Of a stretch of DNA of 64,000 bases, positions 26,371 to 34,792 are shown piece after piece. Source of the stretch: Cognatilysobacter tabacisoli (lineage in GTDB: Bacteria; Pseudomonadota; Gammaproteobacteria; Xanthomonadales; Xanthomonadaceae); contig NZ_QXJI01000001.1 of assembly GCF_003586305.1 (NCBI RefSeq), forward strand, positions 1,240,001 to 1,304,000, given 5' to 3'. The notes below the pieces were generated by a model that did not search any database, was not told where the DNA came from, and saw only the letters and a program-made list of their open reading frames with translations. The translations under genes and the position numbers were made by a program. How positions within the stretch are numbered: position 1 is the stretch's first letter; the number at the start of each line of letters is the position of its first letter.

Positions 26371-26381
26371 GCCGACCGACC

Positions 26382-27746
26382 ATGACTGAATTCCTCGGCT
26401 CGATCTGGTGGCTCATCGTCAGCCTCGGCGTGCTGGTGACGATCCACGAGTTCGGCCACTACTGGGTGGCCCGGCGCAGCGGCGTGAAAGTGCTGCGCTT
26501 TTCGATCGGCTTCGGCCGTGCGCTGTGGAAGCGCGTCGGCAAGGACGGCACCGAATATGTCGTTGCCGCGATCCCGCTCGGTGGCTACGTCAAGATGCTC
26601 GACGAGCGCGAAGGCGAAGTGCCGGCCTCGCAGCGCGCCCAGGCCTTCAACAACCAGTCGGTCTACAAGCGCATTGCAATCGTGTTCGCCGGCCCGCTGG
26701 CCAACCTGATCCTGTGCGTGACCCTGCTGTGGGCGATGTTCGTGATCGGCCGCCCCGACTACGCGCCGGTCGTCGGCCAGGTCGACGGCATCGCCGCCGA
26801 GGCGGGGCTGCGACCCGGGGACACGCTGCTGGCGATCGGCAATCGCGCCACGCCGACCTGGAGCGACGCGCAGATGGCGCTGATTCCCGCGGCGCTGGAC
26901 CACGCCGACGTGCGCGTGCAGGTTCGCACCGCGGCCGGCACCGAGGCCGAACGCGAGCTGCGGCTATCGTCGCTGCCGGCGGAGTTCGACGAGCGCCGCG
27001 CGGTCGAGGCGATCGGCCTGACCGCGCGCCACGAACTGGCGCCCGCGCTGATCGGCCGGGTCGTGCCCGAGAGCGCCGGCTGGGGCGTGCTGGCCGAAGG
27101 CGACGTGATCACCGCCATCGACGGCGAACCCATTGCACGCGCCGACGAGGTGCGTCCGGCGGTGCAGCGCCTGGGCGAACGCGGGGTACCGGCGATGGTC
27201 GAGGTCCGCCGCGACGGCGAGCGGCTCGCGCTCGAACTGGCACCGCGCCGCATGCAGGACCCGCAGACGGGAGACGCCTACTGGGGCCTGGGCATCGCCC
27301 TGGCCGCCGGCGCGCCGCCGGCGAAAGACGCCGTGCTGCGCTACGGCCCGGTCGCCGCAGTGCCGGCTGCACTGCGCGAAGGGGTGCACCAGACGCGCGA
27401 GATCTTCGCGATGATTGGCCGGGCGTTCAGCGGGAAGGTCTCCGTGGAGAACACCGTCGCGGGCCCGATCACCATCGCCCGGGCGGCCAACGCCTATGCC
27501 AGCCACGGCGCAGCGTGGTACCTGTCGATGCTGGCGATGCTGTCGCTGAGCCTCGGCATCCTCAACCTGCTGCCGATCCCGATCTTGGACGGCGGTCACC
27601 TGCTGTATTACCTTATCGAGCTGGTCAAGGGCAGCCCGGTCAGCGAGCGCGTGATGGCCGCGGGCCAGTACGTCGGCCTCGCCCTGATCGCCAGCCTGAT
27701 GGGCCTGGCGTTCTACAACGACATCGTGAACAACCTGGTGCGTTGA
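26382..27746 (+). CDS. rseP: Site-2 intramembrane metalloprotease RseP
   Basis: The product is 454 residues from ATG 26382. It cleaves the membrane anti-sigma factor RseA in the sigma-E envelope-stress pathway. The zinc site HEFGH is at residues 22-26 in the first transmembrane segment, and the third ligand is in LPIPILDGGHLLYY near the C-terminus. Two PDZ domains lie between (VDGIAAEAGLRPGDTLLAIG and ESAGWGVLAEGDVITAIDG). The gene comes immediately before bamA, as in other gamma-proteobacteria, linking outer-membrane assembly with stress sensing. Confidence 0.95.
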   Translation: MTEFLGSIWWLIVSLGVLVTIHEFGHYWVARRSGVKVLRFSIGFGRALWKRVGKDGTEYVVAAIPLGGYVKMLDEREGEVPASQRAQAFNNQSVYKRIAIVFAGPLANLILCVTLLWAMFVIGRPDYAPVVGQVDGIAAEAGLRPGDTLLAIGNRATPTWSDAQMALIPAALDHADVRVQVRTAAGTEAERELRLSSLPAEFDERRAVEAIGLTARHELAPALIGRVVPESAGWGVLAEGDVITAIDGEPIARADEVRPAVQRLGERGVPAMVEVRRDGERLALELAPRRMQDPQTGDAYWGLGIALAAGAPPAKDAVLRYGPVAAVPAALREGVHQTREIFAMIGRAFSGKVSVENTVAGPITIARAANAYASHGAAWYLSMLAMLSLSLGILNLLPIPILDGGHLLYYLIELVKGSPVSERVMAAGQYVGLALIASLMGLAFYNDIVNNLVR

Positions 27747-27837
27747 TGACGGACCGCTCCGCGCCACGCGACGCCCTGCTGCACGCCTTTCGACTCCAGG
27801 CCCCTGCAACGGGCGCGACAGACCCCAACCGGACGTG

Positions 27838-30360
27838 ATGATGACGCGAACCCCCTCTCGCCGCCTGCTTGCCCTCGCCCTTGCATCGGCGCTGGCCCCG
27901 GCCCTTCCCGCGTTCGCACAGTCGACCGATCCGTTCTCGATCGCGCCCGCCGCGACCCCGCAGCCCACCTCCCCCGGCGCGTTCACGGTTACCGACATCC
28001 GCATCGACGGCCTGCAGCGCATCTCGGCGGGCACCGTGTTCACGTACCTGCCGATCGAGCGCGGCGACACCGTCGACCTCGGACAGGCCGGCGACGCGAT
28101 CCGCGCGCTGTACAAGACCGGCTTCTTCGAGGACGTGCGCCTGGACCGCCAGGGCAGCATCCTGGTCGTGACCGTCACCGAGCGCCCGGCGATCAACAAG
28201 CTGACGATCACCGGCAACAAGGACATCAAGACCGAAGACCTGACCAAGGGCCTGACCGACATCGGCCTCAGCGAAGGCGGCACCTACGACCGGCTTGCGC
28301 TGGACCGGGTGACCCAGGAGCTGACCCGCCAGTACAACAACCGCGGCAAGTACAACGTCGAGATCACCCCGAGCGTCGCGCGGCTGGACCGCAACCGCGT
28401 CGACCTGACGATCACGATCAAGGAAGGCAAGGCGGCCAAGATCCGCCACATCAACCTGGTCGGCAACGAGAAGTTCCCGGACGAGGACATCATCGATACG
28501 TGGGAGTCGCGCGAGAACAACTGGCTCAGCTGGTACCGCCGCGACAGCCAGTATTCGCGCGAGAAGCTCGCCGGCGACCTCGAGCGCCTGAACTCGTACT
28601 ACCTCGACCGCGGCTACGTCGACTTCAGCGTCGACTCGACCCAGGTCTCGATCAGCCCCGACCGGCAGGACATGTTCGTCACCGCCGGCATCACCGAGGG
28701 CGACCAGTACACGGTGTCGTCGATCAACGTCACCGGCGACACGGTGCTCCCGAAGGAGCAGATCGAGCGGCTGGTGCTGGTCAAGCCGGAACAGACGTTC
28801 TCGCGCCGCCTGCTGGAGATCAGCTCCGACGCGATCACCGCGACGCTCGGCAACGTCGGCTATGCGTTCGCCCAGGTCAACACGATTCCCGACGTCAACC
28901 GCGAGGCGAAGACGGTCGGCATCAACCTGCAGGTCGTGCCGGGGCCGCGCGTCAACGTCCGCCGGATCGCCTTCAAGGGCAACACCCGCACCAGCGACGA
29001 GGTCATGCGCCGCGAGATGCGCCAGTTCGAAGGCGCGTGGTACTCGCAGGCCGCGATCGACCGCTCGAAGATCCGTCTGCAGCAGCTGGGCTTCTTCGAG
29101 ACCGTCGACGTCGAGACGCAGCCGGTCACCGGCAGCAACGACGAAGTCGACGTCGTCTACAACGTCAAGGAGACCACCTCCGGCAGCTTCGTGTTCGGCC
29201 TCGGCTTCTCGCAGTTGACCGGCCTGACCACGCAGATCCAGCTGTCGCAGAGCAACTTCCTCGGCAGCGGCAACCAGGTGTCCGTGCAGGCGCAGCGCAA
29301 CGACTTCACCCAGCGCTACGACTTCTCGTTCCGCAACCCGTACTTCACCGACGGCGGCCTGTCGCTGGGCTACAACCTGTGGTGGCGCGAACTCGACTAC
29401 TCCGACTTCAACACCGCGCAGTACTCCAGCACCAGCGGCGCGGCGCAGATGGTGCTCGGCGTGCCGATCACCGAGACCGACACGGTCAGCGCGCTGTTCG
29501 GCATCGACAGCAACGAGATCTTCGCGTTCCGCAACTCGTCCCCCGACGTCATCGTCGACTACATCGACGCGATCGACCAGCGCACGTTCCACGCGTGGCG
29601 CGGCGAGATCGGCTGGGCGCGCAACTCGCTCGACAACGCGCTGACGCCCACCCGCGGCATGTACCAGCGCATCGGCCTGGAAGCGACGCTGCCGGGCTCG
29701 ACCGCCGAGTACTTCAAGCTCAACTACAACATCTCGAAGTTCTGGCCGCTGTCGCGCCACCTGGTCATCAACACCCGCGCCGAACTCGGCTACGGCGACA
29801 GCTATGGCGACGCCACCGTGCGCAACATCTGCTTCAGCCCGGACACGCTGGTGGATGCCGACGGCAATCCGGCCACCGTCAACGACATCACCGTCGTGCC
29901 GGGTGCGCCGCCGACCGAGCCGTGCCTGACCACGTCCCCGGACTACGATAAGACCGTCACCGCCGACGGCCTGCCGTTCTTCGAGAACTTCTACGCCGGC
30001 GGCGTGCGCTCGGTGCGCGGCTTCGTCGACAACACCCTCGGCCCGCGCGCGACCGTAGGCGGTCCCCTCGGCCCGACGCAGCCGCTCGGCGGCGCGCTGA
30101 AGACGGTCGGCTCGGTCGAATTCATCTTCCCGAGCCTGCTCGACACCCCGGCGGCGCGCGTCTCGGCGTTCGTCGACTTCGGCAACGTGTTCTCCGACTT
30201 CGACGCGTTCGATGCCGGCGAGCTGCGCGCTTCGACCGGCCTCGCGCTGGCCTGGCGCTCGCCGATGGGTCCGATCTCGATCAGCTACGCGTACCCGCTG
30301 CGCAAGGAAGACGAGGACCGGATCGAGCGCCTGCAGTTCACCTTCGGCGGCGTGTTCTGA
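27838..30360 (+). CDS. bamA: Outer membrane protein assembly factor BamA
   Basis: The product is 840 residues. GTG 27835, ATG 27838 and ATG 27841 are all possible starts; I use 27838. A signal peptide (RRLLALALASALAPALPAFA) precedes five POTRA domains (first FTVTDIRIDGLQRISAGTVF, later RRIAFKGNTRTSDEVMRREM) and a C-terminal beta-barrel of the Omp85 family that ends in Phe. The VRGF motif of the L6 loop is present (SVRGFVDNTLGPR). It folds and inserts outer-membrane proteins. It is transcribed with lpxD 22 bases downstream; no skp gene lies between, unlike E. coli. Confidence 0.96.
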   Translation: MMTRTPSRRLLALALASALAPALPAFAQSTDPFSIAPAATPQPTSPGAFTVTDIRIDGLQRISAGTVFTYLPIERGDTVDLGQAGDAIRALYKTGFFEDVRLDRQGSILVVTVTERPAINKLTITGNKDIKTEDLTKGLTDIGLSEGGTYDRLALDRVTQELTRQYNNRGKYNVEITPSVARLDRNRVDLTITIKEGKAAKIRHINLVGNEKFPDEDIIDTWESRENNWLSWYRRDSQYSREKLAGDLERLNSYYLDRGYVDFSVDSTQVSISPDRQDMFVTAGITEGDQYTVSSINVTGDTVLPKEQIERLVLVKPEQTFSRRLLEISSDAITATLGNVGYAFAQVNTIPDVNREAKTVGINLQVVPGPRVNVRRIAFKGNTRTSDEVMRREMRQFEGAWYSQAAIDRSKIRLQQLGFFETVDVETQPVTGSNDEVDVVYNVKETTSGSFVFGLGFSQLTGLTTQIQLSQSNFLGSGNQVSVQAQRNDFTQRYDFSFRNPYFTDGGLSLGYNLWWRELDYSDFNTAQYSSTSGAAQMVLGVPITETDTVSALFGIDSNEIFAFRNSSPDVIVDYIDAIDQRTFHAWRGEIGWARNSLDNALTPTRGMYQRIGLEATLPGSTAEYFKLNYNISKFWPLSRHLVINTRAELGYGDSYGDATVRNICFSPDTLVDADGNPATVNDITVVPGAPPTEPCLTTSPDYDKTVTADGLPFFENFYAGGVRSVRGFVDNTLGPRATVGGPLGPTQPLGGALKTVGSVEFIFPSLLDTPAARVSAFVDFGNVFSDFDAFDAGELRASTGLALAWRSPMGPISISYAYPLRKEDEDRIERLQFTFGGVF

Positions 30361-30382
30361 CCACGCCCCGAACGGTGCAACC

Positions 30383-31417
30383 GTGGACGGCCCGACCTAC
30401 TCCGCCAGCGAGCTCGCGCGACACGCCGGGCTCGAACTGAAAGGCGACGGCGCCGCGCAAGTGCGCGGCGTCGGCACGCTGGCGGGCGCGAATCCGTCGC
30501 AGCTCGCGTTCCTCGCCAACCCCCGATACCGCAGCCAGCTCGCGCAGACGCGCGCCGGCGTGGTCGTGATGCGCGCAGACGACGCCGACGGCTTCGCCGG
30601 CACCGCGCTGATCGCGCGCGACCCGTACGTCGCGTTCGCGCGGCTTGCGGCGCTGTTCGAGCCCCGCGCAGCCCAGCCGCCGGGCATCCACGCGTCCGCC
30701 GCGATCGATGCCAGCGCCACCGTCGACGCCACTGCCCACATTGGTCCGTTCGTCAGCGTCGGCGCGCGCAGCCGCATCGAGGCCGGCGCCGTCGTCGGTC
30801 CCGGCTGCGTCATCGGCGATGACTGCGTGGTCGGCGCCGGCAGCACGCTGGTGGCGCGCGTCACCCTGGTCACGCGCGTGCGCCTCGGCCAGCGGGTGGT
30901 TGTCCACCCCGGCGCGGTGCTCGGCTCGGCCGGCTTCGGCATGGCGATGGAGCGCCCGGGCGACGGCGAGGCGCACTGGATCAACGTGCCGCAGCTCGGC
31001 GGCGTGTTCGTCGGCGACGACTGCGAGATCGGCGCCAACACGACGATCGACCGCGGCGCGGTCGACGACACCGTGCTCGAACACGACGTCCGCCTCGACA
31101 ACCAGATCCAGATCGGCCACAACGTGCGGATCGGCGCCCACACGGCGATGGCCGGCTGTTCGGCGGTGGCCGGCAGCGCGACCGTCGGGCGCTACTGCCT
31201 GATAGGCGGCGCCGCCGGCATCCTCGGCCACCTGCAGGTTTGCGACCGCGTCGTCGTGACCGCGATGAGCCTGGTGACCCATTCGATCACCGAGCCGGGC
31301 GAGTATTCGTCGGGCACGCCGTTGATGGACAATCGCAGCTGGCGCAAGAGCGCCGCCCGCTTCAAGCAGCTCGACGCCCTCGCCCGCCGGGTCCGGGCGG
31401 GCGACAAGGAAACCTGA
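30383..31417 (+). CDS. lpxD: UDP-3-O-acyl-glucosamine N-acyltransferase
   Basis: The product is 344 residues from GTG 30383 (VDGPTYSASELARHAG). The frame is open upstream inside bamA, but the domain begins here. It adds the second acyl chain in lipid A synthesis. The N-terminal uridine-binding domain (LAFLANPRYRSQL) is followed by a left-handed beta-helix of hexapeptide repeats (GPFVSVGARSRIEAGAVVG, IGANTTIDRGAVDDTVLE), with the catalytic His region in NQIQIGHNVRIGAHTAMAG. The stop overlaps the fabZ ATG by one base. Confidence 0.95.
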   Translation: MDGPTYSASELARHAGLELKGDGAAQVRGVGTLAGANPSQLAFLANPRYRSQLAQTRAGVVVMRADDADGFAGTALIARDPYVAFARLAALFEPRAAQPPGIHASAAIDASATVDATAHIGPFVSVGARSRIEAGAVVGPGCVIGDDCVVGAGSTLVARVTLVTRVRLGQRVVVHPGAVLGSAGFGMAMERPGDGEAHWINVPQLGGVFVGDDCEIGANTTIDRGAVDDTVLEHDVRLDNQIQIGHNVRIGAHTAMAGCSAVAGSATVGRYCLIGGAAGILGHLQVCDRVVVTAMSLVTHSITEPGEYSSGTPLMDNRSWRKSAARFKQLDALARRVRAGDKET

Positions 31418-31872
31418 TGAGTCCCACCGTGCAACTCCCGATCGACGTTCCCGCCATCCACGCGCTGCTGCCGCACCGCTACCCGTTCCTGCTGGTCGAC
31501 CGCGTCACCGAGTACGAAGCGCACAAGCGCATCGTCGCGTACAAGAACGTCACCTGTAACGAGCCGTTCTTCCAGGGACATTTCCCCGGCAAGCCGGTGA
31601 TGCCCGGGGTGATGGTGGTCGAGGCCCTCGCCCAGGCCGGCGGCATCCTGACCCAGCTGTCGAGCCAGACCACCGCCGACGGGCGGCTGTTCTACCTGGT
31701 CAAGATCGACAACGCGAAGTTCTCGCGGATGGTCGTGCCGGGCGACCGGCTCGAACTCGAGGTCGAGCTGCGCCGCGTGATCCGCAACATGGCGCTGTAC
31801 GTCGGCACCGCGCGCGTCGACGGCGAGCAGGTCGCCTGCGCGGAAATCCTCTGCGCCGAGGCGCGCCCCTGA
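31417..31872 (+). CDS. fabZ: 3-hydroxyacyl-ACP dehydratase FabZ
   Basis: The product is 151 residues from ATG 31417, overlapping the lpxD stop. It dehydrates 3-hydroxyacyl-ACP in fatty-acid elongation and competes with LpxA/LpxD for 3-hydroxymyristoyl-ACP. The hot-dog fold signature is present: [32 protein letters not shown] with the catalytic His, and [11 protein letters not shown] with the catalytic Glu. Length is normal. It lies between lpxD and lpxA, as in most gamma-proteobacteria. Confidence 0.97.
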   Translation: MSPTVQLPIDVPAIHALLPHRYPFLLVDRVTEYEAHKRIVAYKNVTCNEPFFQGHFPGKPVMPGVMVVEALAQAGGILTQLSSQTTADGRLFYLVKIDNAKFSRMVVPGDRLELEVELRRVIRNMALYVGTARVDGEQVACAEILCAEARP

Positions 31873-31873
31873 C

Positions 31874-32659
31874 ATGAGCGACGCGCAGGTCCACCCGAGC
31901 GCTGTCGTCGAGGCCGGTGCGCGGCTCGGCGAGGGCGTCCGCGTCGGCCCGTTCTGCTACATCGGCGCGGATGTCGAGGTCGGCGACGGCACCACGTTCG
32001 GACCGCACTGCAGCGTCCACGGGCCGACCCGCATCGGCCGCGACAACCGCTTCGCCGGGCACTGCGCGATCGGCGGCGAGCCGCAGGACAAGAAGTACGG
32101 CGGCGAGCGCGTCGAACTGCACATCGGCGACCGCAACGTGTTCCGCGAGTTCTGCACCGTGAACCGCGGCACCGGCAACGGCGGCGGCGTGACCCGCATC
32201 GGCGACGACAACTGGCTGCTGGCCTACACCCACGTCGCCCACGACTGTCAGGTCGGCAGTCACTGCGTGTTCTCGAACAACGCGACCCTCGCCGGCCACG
32301 TCACCGTGCACGACCACGTGATCCTCAGCGGCTTCGTCGGCGTGCACCAGTTCTGCCGGATCGGCGCGCACGCGTTCATCGGCATGGGCGCATTCGTCAA
32401 CGGCGACGTGCCGCCGTTCGTGATGGTCGCGCAGGACGGCTACGGCCGGCCGCGCGGCATCAACGCCGAGGGGCTCAAGCGCCGCGGCTTCGACGCCGAT
32501 CGCATCGCCGCGATCAAGCGTGCGTACCGGGCGCTGTACGTGTCCGGCGGCTCGCTCGACGAGGCGCGCGCGCGGCTGGTCGAGATCGCCGGCGACAGCG
32601 CCGACGTGCGCGCCCTGCTCGAGTTCATCGACAGCGGCGACCGCCCGCTGCTGCGCTGA
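31874..32659 (+). CDS. lpxA: UDP-N-acetylglucosamine acyltransferase
   Basis: The 261-residue enzyme carries out the first step of lipid A synthesis, moving 3-hydroxyacyl from ACP to UDP-GlcNAc. The hexapeptide beta-helix is obvious ([38 protein letters not shown]), with the catalytic His in [20 protein letters not shown] and the family's [14 protein letters not shown] and [15 protein letters not shown] blocks. The start lies one base after the fabZ stop, and lpxB starts one base after its own stop. Confidence 0.97.
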   Translation: MSDAQVHPSAVVEAGARLGEGVRVGPFCYIGADVEVGDGTTFGPHCSVHGPTRIGRDNRFAGHCAIGGEPQDKKYGGERVELHIGDRNVFREFCTVNRGTGNGGGVTRIGDDNWLLAYTHVAHDCQVGSHCVFSNNATLAGHVTVHDHVILSGFVGVHQFCRIGAHAFIGMGAFVNGDVPPFVMVAQDGYGRPRGINAEGLKRRGFDADRIAAIKRAYRALYVSGGSLDEARARLVEIAGDSADVRALLEFIDSGDRPLLR

Positions 32660-32660
32660 G

Positions 32661-33842
32661 ATGGCCCTGCCCGTCGGACGGCCGCTGCGCATCGCGCTGG
32701 TCGCGGGTGAAGCCTCGGGCGACCTGCTCGGCGCCGCCCTGATCGACGCGCTGCGGGCGCGACATCCCGACGCGCATTTCGCCGGCATCGGCGGCGACCT
32801 GATGCGCCGCGCCGGGCTCGACGCCTGGCACGACGCGTCCGAACTGGCGGTCATGGGCCTGGCCGAAGTGCTGCGCCACCTGCCCCGCCTGCTGCGGCTG
32901 CGCCGCGCGCTGCGCGAGCGCGTGCTCGCGTGGCAGCCGGACGTGTTCATCGGCATCGACGCGCCGGACTTCAACCTCGGCGTCGAGCGCTGGCTCAAGC
33001 AGCGCGGCGTGCGCACCGTGCACTACGTCAGCCCGTCGGTGTGGGCGTGGCGCGAGAAGCGCGCGGCGAAGATCGGCCGCAGCGCCGACCGGGTGCTGTG
33101 CCTGTTCCCGATGGAGCCGGCGATCTACGCGCGCTTCGGCATCGACGCGCATTTCGTCGGCCACCCGCTCGCCGACGAGATGCCGCTCGACCCCGACCGC
33201 GACGCCGCGCGCGCGCAGCTGGGTCTCGATGCCGCCCGCCCCGTGCTGGCGCTGCTGCCGGGCTCGCGCGTCGGCGAGATCGAGCGCCTCGGCCACGACT
33301 TCCTGTCCGCCGCCGCGTTGCTGCTGGCCGCCGACCCCGCGCTGCAGGTCGTCGCGCCGATGGCCAACGCCCACGCGCGCGCAGCGTTCGAGCGCGTGCT
33401 CGCCGCGCACCCGGATGCCGCATCGCTCGCCCCGCGCGTGCGTACCGTCGACGGCCACGCGCGCACGCTGATGATCGCCAGCGACGTGGTGCTGCTGGCG
33501 TCCGGCACGGCGACGCTGGAGGCGATGCTCGCCAAGCGGCCGATGGTCGTGGCGTACCGGGTGGCCGCCAGCACCTACGCGCTGGTCAAGCGCCTGGGCC
33601 TGCTGAAGGTCGCCACCTACTCGCTGCCGAACGTGCTCGCCGGCGAGCGCGTCGTTCCCGAGCTGATGCAGCACGACTGCACGCCGCCGAAGCTGGCCGA
33701 CGCGGTGCACGGCTGGCTCGAGCAGCCCGACGCGGTGGCCGCGCTGGTGCCGCGCTTCCGCGCGATCCACGCGTCGCTGCGCCGCGATGCGTCGGCGCAG
33801 GCGGCCGACGCCGTGCTCGACGTGGTGCGGCGCGATGGCTGA
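32661..33842 (+). CDS. lpxB: Lipid A disaccharide synthase
   Basis: The product is 393 residues from ATG 32661. It is the glycosyltransferase (GT19) joining UDP-diacylglucosamine and lipid X. Motifs are [20 protein letters not shown] at the N-terminus, [28 protein letters not shown] and [17 protein letters not shown], with the nucleotide site near [20 protein letters not shown]. The stop overlaps the rnhB start by eight bases. It closes the lipid A block of this operon. Confidence 0.96.
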   Translation: MALPVGRPLRIALVAGEASGDLLGAALIDALRARHPDAHFAGIGGDLMRRAGLDAWHDASELAVMGLAEVLRHLPRLLRLRRALRERVLAWQPDVFIGIDAPDFNLGVERWLKQRGVRTVHYVSPSVWAWREKRAAKIGRSADRVLCLFPMEPAIYARFGIDAHFVGHPLADEMPLDPDRDAARAQLGLDAARPVLALLPGSRVGEIERLGHDFLSAAALLLAADPALQVVAPMANAHARAAFERVLAAHPDAASLAPRVRTVDGHARTLMIASDVVLLASGTATLEAMLAKRPMVVAYRVAASTYALVKRLGLLKVATYSLPNVLAGERVVPELMQHDCTPPKLADAVHGWLEQPDAVAALVPRFRAIHASLRRDASAQAADAVLDVVRRDG

Positions 33843-34485
33843 CGCCTCCTGCCCCGCGCAGCTCGCGCTCGGCCTGCCGGCGGTCGCCGACGGCGCGCGC
33901 CGCGTGTGCGGCGTCGACGAAGCCGGCCGCGGCCCGCTTGCCGGCCCCGTGGTGATCGCCGCGGTGGTGTTCGGTCCGGGACGCACGCCGGTCAACGGCC
34001 TCGACGATTCCAAGCAGCTCACGCACGCGCGGCGCGAGGCGCTGTATCCGCGCATCGTCGCGCGCGCGCTGGCGTGGCACATCGAGTTCGTCGAAGTCGA
34101 CGAGATCGACCGGCTGAACATCTTCCAGGCGACGATGCTCGGCATGCGCCGCGCGGTGCTGGCCGTGCGCGCGGTGGCCGACGTCGCGCGCATCGACGGC
34201 AACCGCATCCCGCCGGGGCTGCCGTGCCCGGCCGAGCCGTGGATCGGCGGCGACGCCCGCGACCGCGCGATCATGGCCGCGTCGATCCTGGCCAAGGTCG
34301 CGCGCGACCGGCACATGCACGAGCTGCACGCGCGCTGGCCGCAGTACGGCTTCGACCGGCACAAGGGCTACGGCGCGCCGCAGCACCTGCAGGCGCTGCG
34401 CGAACACGGCCCGTGCCCGGCGCACCGGCGCAGCTTCGCGCCCGTGGCCGAGTGCCAGCCGCAGCCGGCGACCGCTCAGTTCTGA
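33835..34485 (+). CDS. rnhB: Ribonuclease HII
   Basis: The product is 216 residues from ATG 33835. It cuts RNA in RNA/DNA hybrids, including single ribonucleotides in DNA. The catalytic DEAGRG ([20 protein letters not shown]) and DDSKQLT are present, as well as [16 protein letters not shown] and the C-terminal [18 protein letters not shown]. It overlaps lpxB by eight bases. Its 3' end overlaps by ten bases a convergent small gene on the other strand. In relatives dnaE follows; here about 4.4 kb of other genes intervene. Confidence 0.96.
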   Translation: MADASCPAQLALGLPAVADGARRVCGVDEAGRGPLAGPVVIAAVVFGPGRTPVNGLDDSKQLTHARREALYPRIVARALAWHIEFVEVDEIDRLNIFQATMLGMRRAVLAVRAVADVARIDGNRIPPGLPCPAEPWIGGDARDRAIMAASILAKVARDRHMHELHARWPQYGFDRHKGYGAPQHLQALREHGPCPAHRRSFAPVAECQPQPATAQF

Positions 34486-34757
34486 CTGCCGGGCGGCTGC
34501 GAGCCGGACACCACTGGGGTGCTGGTGAAGGTCTCCTGGATCCCGTACTGGATCGCGAGCATGACCTCGGCGTCGAGCATCACCGCGAGCACGGTGTCCC
34601 CGGGGTCGCGTGGCTTTGGCGGGACGCCCGGCACCACCGGGGTGCTCATGGCGAGCTGCACGCGCACGACCAGCTGGCGATCGCCGCGCAGCGTGAAGAT
34701 CAGGGTTTCGCCGCCGTCTTCCGGCAGCGTGTTCGACTCGTTCGTTTCGTTGGGCAT
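34476..34757 (-). CDS. Hypothetical acidic protein
   Basis: The start at ATG 34757, after a cggagaa ribosome-binding site, gives 93 residues. The frame is open further upstream into the regulator gene, but only this part has its own start. There is no signal peptide or membrane segment. It is acidic and probably soluble, with [20 protein letters not shown] and a Pro-rich middle ([13 protein letters not shown]). It lies 35 bases behind the CadC-like regulator gene and may be co-transcribed with it. It overlaps rnhB tail to tail. No family recognised. Confidence 0.65.
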   Translation of the reverse strand: MPNETNESNTLPEDGGETLIFTLRGDRQLVVRVQLAMSTPVVPGVPPKPRDPGDTVLAVMLDAEVMLAIQYGIQETFTSTPVVSGSQPPGSQN

Positions 34758-34792
34758 GGCGCGTTCTCCGGGCGGGTTCGACGGACGGGTGG

